A stretch of DNA of 59,211 nucleotides from Pseudomonadota bacterium (GCA_025355105.1 JANYAE010000067.1:1-59211); one strand, 5' to 3'; positions 46,195 through 54,467 are shown, counted from the stretch's first letter. The notes: generated by a model not told the origin, from the sequence alone. A program made the numbers and translations.

Positions 46195-48087
46195 ATGCCT
46201 GCCAAGATCGTTCAGCGCAACAACAAGCCGATGAAGAAGGTGAAGGTCGATTCGGTGACGATCGACATCATCGAGAGCGCCCTCCGGAGCGCCCGCTACG
46301 AGATGGATACCGTGCTGTTCCGCACCGCGATGTCACCGGGCATCCGCGAGCAGCACGACGAGTTCCCGATGATCGCCAACCTCGAAGGCAAGATGGTCGT
46401 CGGCCAGTTCGGCTCGTTCATCCACGGCTTCATGCAGGGCTACGACGGCACGGTGGAGGAGGGCGACATCTTCTTCACCTCGGACCCGTACTCGGTCAAC
46501 GGCGCGGTCAGCCACGCCAACGACTGGCTGATGCTGATGCCGATCTACAAGGACGGCCGGGTCATCGCCTGGTCGGCGATGTTCGGCCACATGACCGACA
46601 TCGGCGGCAAGGTGCCGGGCTCGCTGCCGACCGACGCGCGGCAGATCTACGAGGAGGGCATCGTCGTGCCGCTCGTCAAGATCTTCAAGGGCGGCGAGCT
46701 GCAGCAGGACGTGCTGCGCATCATCCTGCACAACTGCCGCCTGCCGATGTGGAACCTGTCGGACTTCAACGCGATCACCGCGGCGCTGCGCACCGCCAAC
46801 AACCGCTGCATCGAGATCTCGACGCGCTTCGGCGACGACGTCTTCTATTCGGCGATGGACGACATGCTCGAGCGCAACAAGCGCGCGATGCGCGAGCTCA
46901 TCCGCCGCACCGTGCCGGAGAAGAAGCAGTACTTCGAGGACTACGTCTGCGACGATGGCATGGGCATGGGCCCGTACAAGATCGCCTGCACCATGTGGCG
47001 CGAGGCCGACACCTGCGTGTTCGACTTCGCCGGCACCGATCCGCAGTCGGTCGGCAGCATCAACTTCCTCCTCAACGAGGAGATGTTCAAGATGTTCGCC
47101 GGCGTCTACATGATCATGGTGTTCGACCCGCAGATCCTGTTCAACGACGGCTTCTACGAGCTGATGGAGGTGCGCATCCCCTCCGGCACGCTGCTGAAGC
47201 CGCTCAAGCCGGCGGCGCTGTCGTGCCGCACGCACGCGCTGGGTCGGATCTTCGACATCCTCGGCGGCCTGCTCGGCCAGGGCAATCCGGCCTTCATGTG
47301 CGCCGCCGGCTTCTCCGACAGCCCGCACTTCATGTACTCCGGCTACCGCGCCAACGGCGAGTGGTACCAGCTCTACCAGATCGGCTTCGGCGGCATCCCC
47401 GGCAAGCCCTTCGGCGACGGCCCGGACGGCCACTCGCTGTGGCCGTCGTTCACCAACGTGCCGAACGAGTTCCTGGAGAGCTACTTCCCGCTGCGCATCG
47501 AGGTCTACGAGACGATCGCCGACAGCGGCGGCCCGGGCAAGAACCGCGGCGGCAACGCGCTGCGGATCGGCTACTGCTTCCTCGAGCCCGGCGAGATCTC
47601 GATTCACGACGACCGCTGGCTGACCTACCCGTGGGGCGTCAACGGCGGCCTGCCCGGCCAGCGCAGCCAGAAGCTGCTGAAGCGCGCCAACGGCAGCGAA
47701 GAGCTGCTGCCGTCGAAGTGCGACCGCGTCAAGGTGGAGGTCGGCGATCTGCTGTACTTTGACACCTGGGGCGGCGGCGGCTGCGGTGACCCGCTCGAGC
47801 GCGAGTCCGAGAAGGTGGCCTTCGACGTCGAGGCCGGCCTCGTGAGCGTCGCCGGCGCGCAGCGCTACGGCGTCGTCATCAATGCCGACGGCAGCGTCGA
47901 CGAGCCCGCGACCCGGGCGCTGCGCGCGCGCATGGCCAAGGATCGCGGCGCGGTAGAGCTGTTCGACCGCGGCTTCGATACTATCGACGCCCTCAAGGCG
48001 CGCTGCCGGGCTGAGACCTCGCTGCCGCCGCCGGCGCAGCCGCAGTTCACGAAGTGGGCGCGGTCGAAGGCGGCGCGCAGCGCCTGA
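46195..48087 (+). CDS. Hydantoinase/oxoprolinase family subunit B (HyuB-like)
   Basis: 630 residues. Characteristic stretches: DIIESALRSARYEMDTVLFRTAMSPGIREQHDEFPMIAN, GDIFFTSDPYSVNGAVSHANDWLMLMPIY, GHMTDIGGKVPGSLPTDARQIYEEGIVVP, SINFLLNEEMFKMFAGVYMIMV, DSGGPGKNRGGNALRIGY, and DTWGGGGCGDPLERE near the C-terminus. With HyuA it forms the ATP-dependent cyclic-amide hydrolase or carboxylase-type enzyme; these activities cannot be told apart by eye. No small gamma-type subunit gene follows, which argues mildly against an acetone carboxylase. Confidence 0.93.
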   Translation: MPAKIVQRNNKPMKKVKVDSVTIDIIESALRSARYEMDTVLFRTAMSPGIREQHDEFPMIANLEGKMVVGQFGSFIHGFMQGYDGTVEEGDIFFTSDPYSVNGAVSHANDWLMLMPIYKDGRVIAWSAMFGHMTDIGGKVPGSLPTDARQIYEEGIVVPLVKIFKGGELQQDVLRIILHNCRLPMWNLSDFNAITAALRTANNRCIEISTRFGDDVFYSAMDDMLERNKRAMRELIRRTVPEKKQYFEDYVCDDGMGMGPYKIACTMWREADTCVFDFAGTDPQSVGSINFLLNEEMFKMFAGVYMIMVFDPQILFNDGFYELMEVRIPSGTLLKPLKPAALSCRTHALGRIFDILGGLLGQGNPAFMCAAGFSDSPHFMYSGYRANGEWYQLYQIGFGGIPGKPFGDGPDGHSLWPSFTNVPNEFLESYFPLRIEVYETIADSGGPGKNRGGNALRIGYCFLEPGEISIHDDRWLTYPWGVNGGLPGQRSQKLLKRANGSEELLPSKCDRVKVEVGDLLYFDTWGGGGCGDPLERESEKVAFDVEAGLVSVAGAQRYGVVINADGSVDEPATRALRARMAKDRGAVELFDRGFDTIDALKARCRAETSLPPPAQPQFTKWARSKAARSA

Positions 48088-48152
48088 TGCCGGGCTGCCG
48101 CCGTCGCTGGGCGACGGCGCAGATGACCAGTCGAAGCTAACGGAGCACAGCG

Positions 48153-48782
48153 GTGCGCGCAGTCGACAAGGCCTACGAGGCGGTGCGGGGCGGGATCCTC
48201 GCCGGCCGCTTCGCGCCCGCGAGCCGCATCACCGAACAGGAGGTTGCGGCCGCGGCCGGCGTCAGCCGCACGCCGGCGCGCGAGGCGCTGCGACGCCTGC
48301 ACTCCGAGGGGCTGGTCAACTTCACGCCGAACCAGGGCGCGGTGGTCACCGAGTGGTCCACCAGCGACCTCGACGAGATCTTCGACCTGCGCGCGCTGCT
48401 CGAATCGCACGGTGTCGCGCGCGCCGCGACGCTCGCCAGCGACGCCGAGGTCGCGGCGCTCAAGCAGCTCGCCGAGGAGCAGCTTGCTGAGGCCCGCGAC
48501 CGGCGCGACGGCTACCTAGACCGTATCGCCGTGCTCAACAGCCGTTTCCATCGCCGCCTGCAGGAGGCGGCCGGCAGCCCGCGGCTGATGCGCGCGTTGG
48601 CCGCACTGCTGGAGGCGCCGCTGGTCATGAAGACCTTCCTCAACTACAGCGCCGAGGACCTGATGCGCAGCGCCGCGCACCACCTCGAGCTCGTGCAGGC
48701 GCTCGAGGCGCGCGACGCCGAGTGGGCCGCCTCGGTCATGCGCTCGCACATCCTCGCCGCCAAGCGCACCCTGCGGCCCTGA
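48153..48782 (+). CDS. GntR-family transcriptional regulator with FCD domain
   Basis: 209 residues from a GTG with GGAG seven bases upstream. Winged helix-turn-helix (1-75): AYEAVRGGILAGRFAPASRITEQEVAAAAGVSRTPAREALRRLHSEGLVNFTPNQGAVV. The all-helical FCD effector domain (80-209) has its metal-binding His residues in LNSRFHRRLQEAAGSPRLM, AAHHLELVQAL and VMRSHILAAK. Last gene of the lyase-hyuAB unit. FCD regulators commonly recognise TTGTATACAA-like palindromes, and two such sites control the divergent promoters of this block, so it most likely autoregulates and represses both arms until the substrate appears. Confidence 0.93.
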   Translation: MRAVDKAYEAVRGGILAGRFAPASRITEQEVAAAAGVSRTPAREALRRLHSEGLVNFTPNQGAVVTEWSTSDLDEIFDLRALLESHGVARAATLASDAEVAALKQLAEEQLAEARDRRDGYLDRIAVLNSRFHRRLQEAAGSPRLMRALAALLEAPLVMKTFLNYSAEDLMRSAAHHLELVQALEARDAEWAASVMRSHILAAKRTLRP

Positions 48783-48943
48783 GCTGCGGCGAGCCGGCGC
48801 CACGTTAAGTTCCTTTCATCTGGTCGGCGTCGGTCACATTCCGGCGTTTCCGACCTTGTGAGCCGCACGGCCGCCCGGCGATGCTCGAAGCCGCAACCCC
48901 GGGCTGCCCCGCGGCCGGCCGGCGAAACCTCAAGGAGCCCACC

Positions 48944-50080
48944 GTGACTGACTCAGGACTCGTTCGACTGCTCGCGATCACCACGCTAGCCGCGTCACTT
49001 TGCGGCTGCGTCGTGGAATCCTCGGTCCGGGTGCCGGAACCGGTGGCCGTCGTGCGGGTTGAGGTCGCGCCGCCGCCGCTGCCCGTCTACGAGCAGCCGC
49101 CGTGCCCTGATGAGGGCTACCTGTGGGCGCCGGGCTACTGGCACTGGGGGCCCGGAGGCTACTTCTGGGTGCCGGGCACCTGGGTGCAGCCGCCGCGTGT
49201 CGGCGTGCTGTGGACGCCGGGTTACTGGGGCTACGTCGGCGGTGGCTTCGTGTTCCACGAGGGTTACTGGGGCCCGCGCATCGGCTACTACGGTGGCATC
49301 AACTACGGCGGCGGCTACGTCGGCGCCGGCTATGCCGGCGGCCGCTGGGTGAACAACCAGTTTCACTACAACGCCGCCGTCTCGAACGTCAACGTCACCA
49401 ACGTTCACAACGTCTACCGCGAGACGGTGGTCAACAACGTGACGATCGTGAACAACACGACGGTCAACAACACGACGATTAACAACACGCGCGTGAGCCA
49501 GGTCAGCTACGCCGGCGGGCCGGGCGGCACGGCCGCCGCGCCGAGCGCGGCGGAGCTTGCCGCCGAGCGCAGCCCGCACGTGCAGCCGACCAGCTCGCAG
49601 CTTCAGCACCGCGACGATGCCCGTGCCAACCCGGCGCTGTTCGCCGCCCGCAACCAGGGTCACCCGCCGATCGCCGCGACGCCGCGGCCGAGCGCGTTCA
49701 CGGCGCCGCAGGCGACGCCGGCCCACGGTGCCGCGTTGCCGCCGGCGGCAACGGCGCCGCGCGCGGAGGAGCGGGCGCACGCGGTCCAGCCGTCAGCGGC
49801 GGCGCCGACGCACCCGCTGCCGGCTGAAGCCGCCCCCGTGGCCCAGCCCGCGCCGCGCTCGCCGGCCGGCGTGACGCACGAGTTCCACCGCGAGGCCGCG
49901 CCGGCACCGCGGACGGCTGAGTCCCCCGCGCCGCCGCCGCCGCAGAAGGCGCAGCCGCAGCCGCAGCAGAAAGCGCAGCCGCAGCCGCAGCAGAAGGCGC
50001 AACCGCAGCCCAAGCCGCAGGACAAGGAGCAGAAGAAGCGCAACCGCGACCAGGAGAAGGACAAGGAGGACCGCCGCTGA
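48944..50080 (+). CDS. WXXGXW-repeat lipoprotein with Pro/Gln-rich tail
   Basis: 378 residues from GTG 48944 (AGGAG six bases upstream). Lipoprotein signal: LVRLLAITTLAASLCGC with lipobox Cys. Residues about 45-130 contain repeated W-x-x-G-x-W/Y motifs (YLWAPGYWHWGPGGYFWVPGTW, VLWTPGYWGYVGGGFVFHEGYWG). Next comes an Asn/Val/Thr-rich stretch (VNNVTIVNNTTVNNTTINNTRV) and a long Ala/Pro-rich low-complexity region ending with three QKAQPQPQ repeats and a very basic, charged tail. Surface or periplasmic location. The WXXGXW (YXWGXW) family is common in proteobacteria with no firm function. Confidence 0.82.
   Translation: MTDSGLVRLLAITTLAASLCGCVVESSVRVPEPVAVVRVEVAPPPLPVYEQPPCPDEGYLWAPGYWHWGPGGYFWVPGTWVQPPRVGVLWTPGYWGYVGGGFVFHEGYWGPRIGYYGGINYGGGYVGAGYAGGRWVNNQFHYNAAVSNVNVTNVHNVYRETVVNNVTIVNNTTVNNTTINNTRVSQVSYAGGPGGTAAAPSAAELAAERSPHVQPTSSQLQHRDDARANPALFAARNQGHPPIAATPRPSAFTAPQATPAHGAALPPAATAPRAEERAHAVQPSAAAPTHPLPAEAAPVAQPAPRSPAGVTHEFHREAAPAPRTAESPAPPPPQKAQPQPQQKAQPQPQQKAQPQPKPQDKEQKKRNRDQEKDKEDRR
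49943..50014 (+). repeat. Three tandem 24-bp repeats in the WXXGXW gene
   Basis: Units begin at 49943, 49967 and 49991, each CAGAA(G/A)GCGCA(G/A)CCGCAG..., encoding QKAQPQPQ. The first two differ at one base; the third is degenerate at its end. In-frame, so copy number could vary harmlessly. Confidence 0.88.
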
Positions 50081-50125
50081 GCGGCAGCGCGCGATCCTCG
50101 CGCCGCGGTCGCCGCAACCGCTAGA

Positions 50126-50169
50126 ATCCCCCTTCGCTTCAGCAACGCTTCGCGCAAGGCAAGGGGGAT
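50126..50169 (+). promoter_or_regulatory. Inverted repeat that sequesters the peroxiredoxin ribosome-binding site
   Basis: ATCCCCCTT (50126-50134) is exactly complementary to AAGGGGGAT (50161-50169), which contains the AGGGGG ribosome-binding site of the gene starting at 50176. The 26-base loop can itself fold. A TAGAAT at 50122-50127 could be a -10; if that promoter is used the first arm would be largely untranscribed, so the RNA hairpin needs a more upstream start. Confidence 0.5.
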
Positions 50170-50175
50170 AGAGCC

Positions 50176-50658
50176 ATGACGATCAAGGTGGGCGATCGCA
50201 TTCCGTCGGCGACACTCAAGCACATGACCAAGGACGGGCCCGCGAACGTCAAGACCGACGAGCTGTTCAAGGGCAAGACGGTGGTGCTGTTCTCGGTGCC
50301 GGGGGCGTTCACACCGACCTGCCACGCCAAGCACCTGCCGGGTTTCGTGCAGAACATCGATGCGCTCAAGGCCAAGGGGGTCGACACGATCGCCTGCCTT
50401 GCGGTCAACGACGTGTTCGTGATGAGCGCGTGGGGCAAGGCGAGCAACGTCGACGACAAGGTGCTGATGCTGGCCGACGGCAACGCCGATTTCACCAAGG
50501 CGCTCGGCCTCGAGCTGGACGCCAGCGGCTTTGGCATGGGCACGCGCGGCAAGCGCTTCGCGCTGGTCGCCAAGGACGGCGTCGTCACGCAGCTCAACGT
50601 CGAGAGTGCCGGCGAGTTCCGCGTCAGCGCTGCCGAGTTCGTGCTCGGCCAGCTGTGA
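50176..50658 (+). CDS. Peroxiredoxin, Prx5-type
   Basis: 160 residues, the size of Prx5/AhpE-like redoxins. Start MTIKVGDRIPSATLKHM; peroxidatic Cys in VVLFSVPGAFTPTCHAKHLPGF (the PxxxTxxC motif); downstream VNDVFVMSAWGKA, LMLADGNADFTKALGLELD, GMGTRGKRFALV (the Arg of the active site). It reduces hydrogen and organic peroxides with a thiol donor in the cytoplasm. AGGGGG lies nearby upstream, inside an inverted repeat. Confidence 0.95.
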   Translation: MTIKVGDRIPSATLKHMTKDGPANVKTDELFKGKTVVLFSVPGAFTPTCHAKHLPGFVQNIDALKAKGVDTIACLAVNDVFVMSAWGKASNVDDKVLMLADGNADFTKALGLELDASGFGMGTRGKRFALVAKDGVVTQLNVESAGEFRVSAAEFVLGQL

Positions 50659-50719
50659 GCGCAGTGCGGTCTGCGCGCGGCACCTCACGGCGTCGCGCCG
50701 GGCCCGCACCGTGAGCCCG

Positions 50720-51118
50720 ATGAGCGGCCTCATCACGGGTTTGTACGCCGCGCTGATCGCGCTGCTCGTGGTCGCGCTCGCGGCACGGGTGGTGCGGCTG
50801 CGGATGCGGCTGCGCATCGGCATCGGCGACGGCGGACACCCCGAGCTCGGCCGCGCGATCCGCGCGCACGGCAACCTGATCGAGCACGCGCCGCTGCTGC
50901 TGTTGCTGCTGCTGATCGCCGAGCTCAGCCACGCGCTGCCGGCCGGCGGCCTGCATGCTGCGGGGCTCGTCATCCTGCTCGGCCGTGCTTTGCATGCCTT
51001 CGGCCTCAGCCGCAGTGCCGGCACCTCACCCGGCCGCTTCCTCGGCACGGTGCTCACCTGGGTCGCCTTTCTCGGCCTCGCGCTCGCGCTGATCGGCCGC
51101 GCGCTGGCAGTCGGCTAG
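50720..51118 (+). CDS. MAPEG-family membrane protein
   Basis: 132 residues, four hydrophobic helices (ITGLYAALIALLVVALAARVV; LIEHAPLLLLLLLIAELSHAL; GLHAAGLVILLGRALHAFGL; LGTVLTWVAFLGLALALIGRAL). The family motif is RAIRAHGNLIEHAPLLLLLLLIAEL, as in YecN and eicosanoid/glutathione-metabolism proteins. ATG 50720 chosen; a GTG at 50711 in frame is possible. It follows the peroxiredoxin gene by about 60 bp. The pairing hints at a thiol or oxidative-stress role, which is inference. Confidence 0.85.
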   Translation: MSGLITGLYAALIALLVVALAARVVRLRMRLRIGIGDGGHPELGRAIRAHGNLIEHAPLLLLLLLIAELSHALPAGGLHAAGLVILLGRALHAFGLSRSAGTSPGRFLGTVLTWVAFLGLALALIGRALAVG

Positions 51119-51309
51119 TCGCGGTCCGCGGCGAAGCGGCGCGGCACCACCGCGCCACATCCTGCGCTCTGATCTCGAAACTACTTGAAGAGTTTCGGTC
51201 GGTATTTAGCTTTTATTTTCAGTCGATTACATCAACTATCAAAACTATATCGCAGGAGTTGACGAGCGCGCCGCCGCGGTGACGGCAGCGCGCAGCGACT
51301 TCGTCGGCG
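51119..51309. other. AT-rich island between convergent genes
   Basis: 191 bp between the MAPEG gene (+) and etfA (-). From about 51171 to 51260 the DNA is strikingly AT-rich for this window. It holds a hairpin CGAAACT (51176-51182) / AGTTTCG (51191-51197), with TTTATTTT some 15 bases further on, a plausible imperfect terminator for the plus-strand genes. No coding potential seen. Confidence 0.5.
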
Positions 51310-52254
51310 CTACTTGGCGAGGCTCTTCTGCAATTCCGGCACGATCTGGAACAGATCGCCGACGAGGCCCAAGTCGGCCACCTCGAAGATCGGCGCCTCG
51401 CCATCCTTGTTGATGGCGACGATCGTCTTCGCGTCCTTGATCCCGGTCAGGTGCTGGATCGCACCGGAGATCCCGATCGCAACGTACAGCTCCGGCGCGA
51501 TGATCTTGCCGGTCTGGCCGACCTGCAGCTCATTGGGCGCGTAGCCGGCGTCGACCGCCGCGCGCGAGGCGCCGACCGCGGCGCCCATGACCTCGGCGAG
51601 CTTGAAGATCAGCTCGAAGTTCTCCTTGCTGGCGAGCGCGCGACCGCCGGAGACGACCTTCGGCGCCGAGGCGAGGTCCGGCCGGTCGGAGGAGGCGGCG
51701 CTGACCGACACGAAGCGCGTGTGCGAGGGCACCGCGGCGCTCACCGTCACGGCGCTGATCGCGGCCGAGCCGCCGCCGCCGGCTGCCTCGAAGGACGCGG
51801 TGCGCACCGTCGCGACCAGCTTGCGGTCCGCAGGGGCCTCGAGCGTGACGAGCGCGTTGCCGGCGTAGGTCGGGCGCTTGAACTTGTAGGCCCCTTCCAC
51901 CGACATGGCGTCGGAGATCTGCGGCACGCCGAGCAATGCCGCCACGCGCGGCATCAGGTCCTTGCCGAAGGCGGTCGAGGCGCCGAAGACATGGGTGTAG
52001 TCGCGGGCGAGCTCGACGATCTGCGGCGCGAGCACCGCCGCGAGCGGGTGCGCATTGTGGGGCGCGGCGACCGTGATGACCTTGGCGACGCCGGCCAGCG
52101 CCGCCGCCTGGCTGGCCACGGCCGCCGGGTCCGCGGCGAGCACGGCGATGGTGATCTCGGCGCCAGGAACCTGCCGCGCGCAGCTCACGCAACGGGCGGT
52201 GGCCTGGTTCAGCTTTTGGCCGTCGTGTTCGGCGATGACGAGGATCTTGCTCAT
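51310..52254 (-). CDS. etfA: Electron transfer flavoprotein alpha subunit
   Basis: 314 residues. N-terminal domain [62 protein letters not shown]-terminal FAD domain [101 protein letters not shown]. It accepts electrons from acyl-CoA dehydrogenases, such as the one at 2906-4681, and passes them to ETF-ubiquinone oxidoreductase. Its ATG shares one base with the etfB stop (TGATG). Confidence 0.97.
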   Translation of the reverse strand: MSKILVIAEHDGQKLNQATARCVSCARQVPGAEITIAVLAADPAAVASQAAALAGVAKVITVAAPHNAHPLAAVLAPQIVELARDYTHVFGASTAFGKDLMPRVAALLGVPQISDAMSVEGAYKFKRPTYAGNALVTLEAPADRKLVATVRTASFEAAGGGGSAAISAVTVSAAVPSHTRFVSVSAASSDRPDLASAPKVVSGGRALASKENFELIFKLAEVMGAAVGASRAAVDAGYAPNELQVGQTGKIIAPELYVAIGISGAIQHLTGIKDAKTIVAINKDGEAPIFEVADLGLVGDLFQIVPELQKSLAK

Positions 52255-53003
52255 CAGACGAGCCCCTTCTTCTTGAGCGCGTCGACCAGTTCGGCGACGT
52301 CCTTGACCATAATGCCCTTCGAGCGCGGTTTCGGCGGCTCCGTCAGTACCGGCTTGAGGCCGGGCTCGGCGCTGATGCCGAGCGAGCTCAGCTCGATGAC
52401 GTCCAGCGGCTTTTTCTTGGCCTTCATGATGTCCGGCAGCTTCACGTAGCGCGGCTCGTTGAGCCGCAGGTCCGCGCTGATGACGGCCGGCAGGTCGATC
52501 TCGATGGTCTCGAGGCCGGCGTCCACCTCGCGCACGATCGTGGCCGTGCCGCCCTTGATCTCGACCTTGGAGCAGAACGTCGCCTGCGGCCGGTCCCAGA
52601 GCGCGGCGAGCATCGGCGCGGTCTGGGCCGCGTCGTCGTCGATCGCCTGCTTGCCGACGATCACCAGGTCGGCGTTCTCCTTGCGCACGATCGCGAGCAG
52701 CGCCTGCGCTGCCGTCAGCGGCTCGATCACCTGGTCGGTCTTGACCAGGATCGCGCGGTCCGCGCCCATCGCGAGGGCGGTGCGCAGCTGCTGCTGGGCG
52801 TCGTCGGGGCCGATGCTGACGGCGACCACTTCGCTGGCCTCGCCGCGCTCGCGGATCCGAAGCGCCTCCTCGAGCGCGATCTCGTCGAACGGATTGACGC
52901 TCATCTTGACGCCATCGGTGATGACGCCGGAGCCGTCGGGCTTGACCCGGACCCGGACGTTGTAGTCGACGACCCGTTTCACCCCGACCAGAATCTTGCG
53001 CAT
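52254..53003 (-). CDS. etfB: Electron transfer flavoprotein beta subunit
   Basis: 249 residues. Signatures: MRKILVGVKRVVDYNVRVRVKPDGSGV, MSVNPFDEIALEEALRIRE, VVAVSIGPDDAQQQLRTALAMGADRAILV, VIVGKQAIDDDAAQTAPMLAALWDRPQATFCSKVEI, VDAGLETIEIDLPAVISADLRLNEPRYVKLPDIMKAKKKP (the ETF-beta signature). Binds AMP and forms the heterodimer with EtfA. GGAG is nine bases upstream of the ATG. Confidence 0.97.
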   Translation of the reverse strand: MRKILVGVKRVVDYNVRVRVKPDGSGVITDGVKMSVNPFDEIALEEALRIRERGEASEVVAVSIGPDDAQQQLRTALAMGADRAILVKTDQVIEPLTAAQALLAIVRKENADLVIVGKQAIDDDAAQTAPMLAALWDRPQATFCSKVEIKGGTATIVREVDAGLETIEIDLPAVISADLRLNEPRYVKLPDIMKAKKKPLDVIELSSLGISAEPGLKPVLTEPPKPRSKGIMVKDVAELVDALKKKGLV

Positions 53004-53042
53004 GCGATGAAGCTCCGCGAACGGCTTTTTTTGCGTCGCGGC

Positions 53043-53071
53043 ACGCTATGCAAAACGCCCTCAGGTGTCAA
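53043..53071 (-). promoter_or_regulatory. Predicted promoter of etfBA
   Basis: On the minus strand a perfect TTGACA (53071-53066), 17-bp spacer, TAGCGT (53048-53043). About 40 bases of leader precede the etfB ATG. Confidence 0.55.
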
Positions 53072-53322
53072 TCCAGAACTGCCTCCGCCAGCCCCCGCAA
53101 ATGCCGGGGCCGCCACCGCCGCCGGGCAGAGCAGGCAGCCGGCGCGGCGGCGGCGGCGCGCCGCCCGCGCCGGGGCCCTTTACTGCGCTGCAGCTTTACG
53201 CTGCCGGGGAGCCGATGCTAGCTTCCCGCGCCAGTCGTAAATCGCTCCGCCGCCAACGACAACTACAAGGCGGGGCGCGAGGGGAGCGCCGGTCGGTCCT
53301 AGAGGCCTGATAGGTGCATGAC
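53072..53322 (+). other. Structured non-coding stretch; candidate leader RNA or small RNA
   Basis: No supported gene lies between the etfB promoter and the ABC operon, yet a textbook plus-strand terminator ends this stretch at 53357. Potential stems include CCGCC (53248-53254 area) with GGCGG (about 53271-53275) and CGCTCC with GGGAGCG. It could be a small RNA or an attenuated 5' leader of the ABC operon. No known riboswitch core recognised. Confidence 0.35.
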
Positions 53323-53357
53323 GAAAGCGGTGCCCCGGAGGCCGCTTTCTTTTTTTT
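53323..53357 (+). terminator. Strong intrinsic terminator with no gene upstream on its strand
   Basis: GAAAGCGG (53323-53330) pairs perfectly with CCGCTTTC (53342-53349) across an 11-base loop, followed by eight T (53350-53357). It works on the plus strand, about 180 bp before the ABC permease. The only upstream neighbour, etfB, is on the other strand. Confidence 0.9.
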
Positions 53358-53534
53358 GGGCACCGGGCGTGCCGCTCCATCGCCTGCCGCGTTGCCTTGT
53401 CCGCGAGCCCTCTCCTAGACTCGCCGCAACCGATTGCGCGTTTCCAGACCCGTTTGCAGGCCCGCCGTGCGTTCGCAGCTGCCCTTCGTCCGCTCTTCGC
53501 GACCCCCGGCAACCTCACCGGCCGGGCGCCGCGC

Positions 53535-54467
53535 TTGCTGAGGTACGCCCTCGGCAGGCTGCTCGGCACCGTGCCGACGCTGTTCGCGGTGATTACGCTC
53601 GCGTTCCTGCTGGTGCGGCTCGCGCCGGGCGGACCCTTTGACCAGGAGCAGACGCTGGCGCCGGAGGTCAAGGCCAACCTGGACCGCGCCTATGGCCTCG
53701 ACCGCCCGCTCCCTGAGCAGTACCTGCGCTACCTGCGCGGCCTCGCGCACGGTGACCTCGGACCCTCGATGCGGCTCAGGGACTTCACGGTCAACGAGCT
53801 GATCGCGGTCGGCCTACCGGTCAGCTTGACGCTCGGCGGGCTCGCGCTGCTGCTCGCGGTCGGCGCCGGCATCCCGCTCGGCGTCCTCGCGGCGCTGCGG
53901 CGCCACCGGGCCGCCGATCACCTGCTGATGGGCCTCGCGGTCGCCGGCATCGCGATCCCGGCCTACGTGACCGCACCGCTGTTCGCGCTCTGGTTCGGCA
54001 TCCACCTGCGCTGGCTGCCGGTGGCCGGCTGGGAGCCCGGCCGCCCGTCGGACCTCGTCCTGCCGGTCGTCGCGCTCGCGCTGCCGACGCTGGCCTACCT
54101 CGTGCGCCTGGTGCGCGCGAGCGTCCTCGAGGTGCTGTCGCAGCCGCACGTGCGCACCGCCGAGGCCAAGGGGCTGTCGCCGGCCGTCATCCTGCTGCGG
54201 CACGTGCTGCCGCCGGCGCTGTCGCCGGTGCTCGGTTACCTCGGGCCTGCGGCCGCGGCCATCCTCACCGGCTCGCTGGTGGTCGAGACCGTGTTCGGCT
54301 TGCCGGGTATGGGCCGCTTCCTGGTGCAGGGCGCCCTCAATCGCGACTACACGCTCGTCATGGGCAAGGTGATCGTCTACGCGGTGCTCGTGATCGGCCT
54401 CAACCTCGTGGTCGACCTGCTGCAGGGGCTCGTCGATCCGCGCCTGCGCTACCCGAGGCGCGCGTGA
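53535..54467 (+). CDS. Oligopeptide/dipeptide-type ABC transporter permease (DppB-like)
   Basis: 310 residues if translation starts at TTG 53535, which yields the canonical DppB opening (M)LRYALGRLLGTVPTLFAVITLAFLLVRLAPGGPF. No ribosome-binding site is obvious; other TTG codons lie upstream in frame (53397, 53454). Six helices; the EAA loop reads RTAEAKGLSPAVILLRHVLPPALSPVLGYLGP, and VVETVFGLPGMGRFLVQGALNRDYTLVMG is typical of the B permease. First of four coupled genes. Confidence 0.9.
   Translation: MLRYALGRLLGTVPTLFAVITLAFLLVRLAPGGPFDQEQTLAPEVKANLDRAYGLDRPLPEQYLRYLRGLAHGDLGPSMRLRDFTVNELIAVGLPVSLTLGGLALLLAVGAGIPLGVLAALRRHRAADHLLMGLAVAGIAIPAYVTAPLFALWFGIHLRWLPVAGWEPGRPSDLVLPVVALALPTLAYLVRLVRASVLEVLSQPHVRTAEAKGLSPAVILLRHVLPPALSPVLGYLGPAAAAILTGSLVVETVFGLPGMGRFLVQGALNRDYTLVMGKVIVYAVLVIGLNLVVDLLQGLVDPRLRYPRRA

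Noticed and set aside
44148..47762. A 1204-residue open frame on the plus strand covering the hyuA-hyuB genes
   Set aside because: Arg/Ala-rich out-of-frame shadow of two well-supported genes; spans their junction, has no family motif; typical of high-GC DNA.
53252..53266. Sequence encoding ANDNY, reminiscent of a tmRNA tag
   Set aside because: No tRNA-like 5' or 3' ends, no tag stop of the right form and no CCA-type acceptor; chance match in a structured region.
53180..53677. A 165-residue minus-strand open frame upstream of etfB
   Set aside because: Overlaps the terminator and the ABC permease start in antisense; no motif and poor composition.
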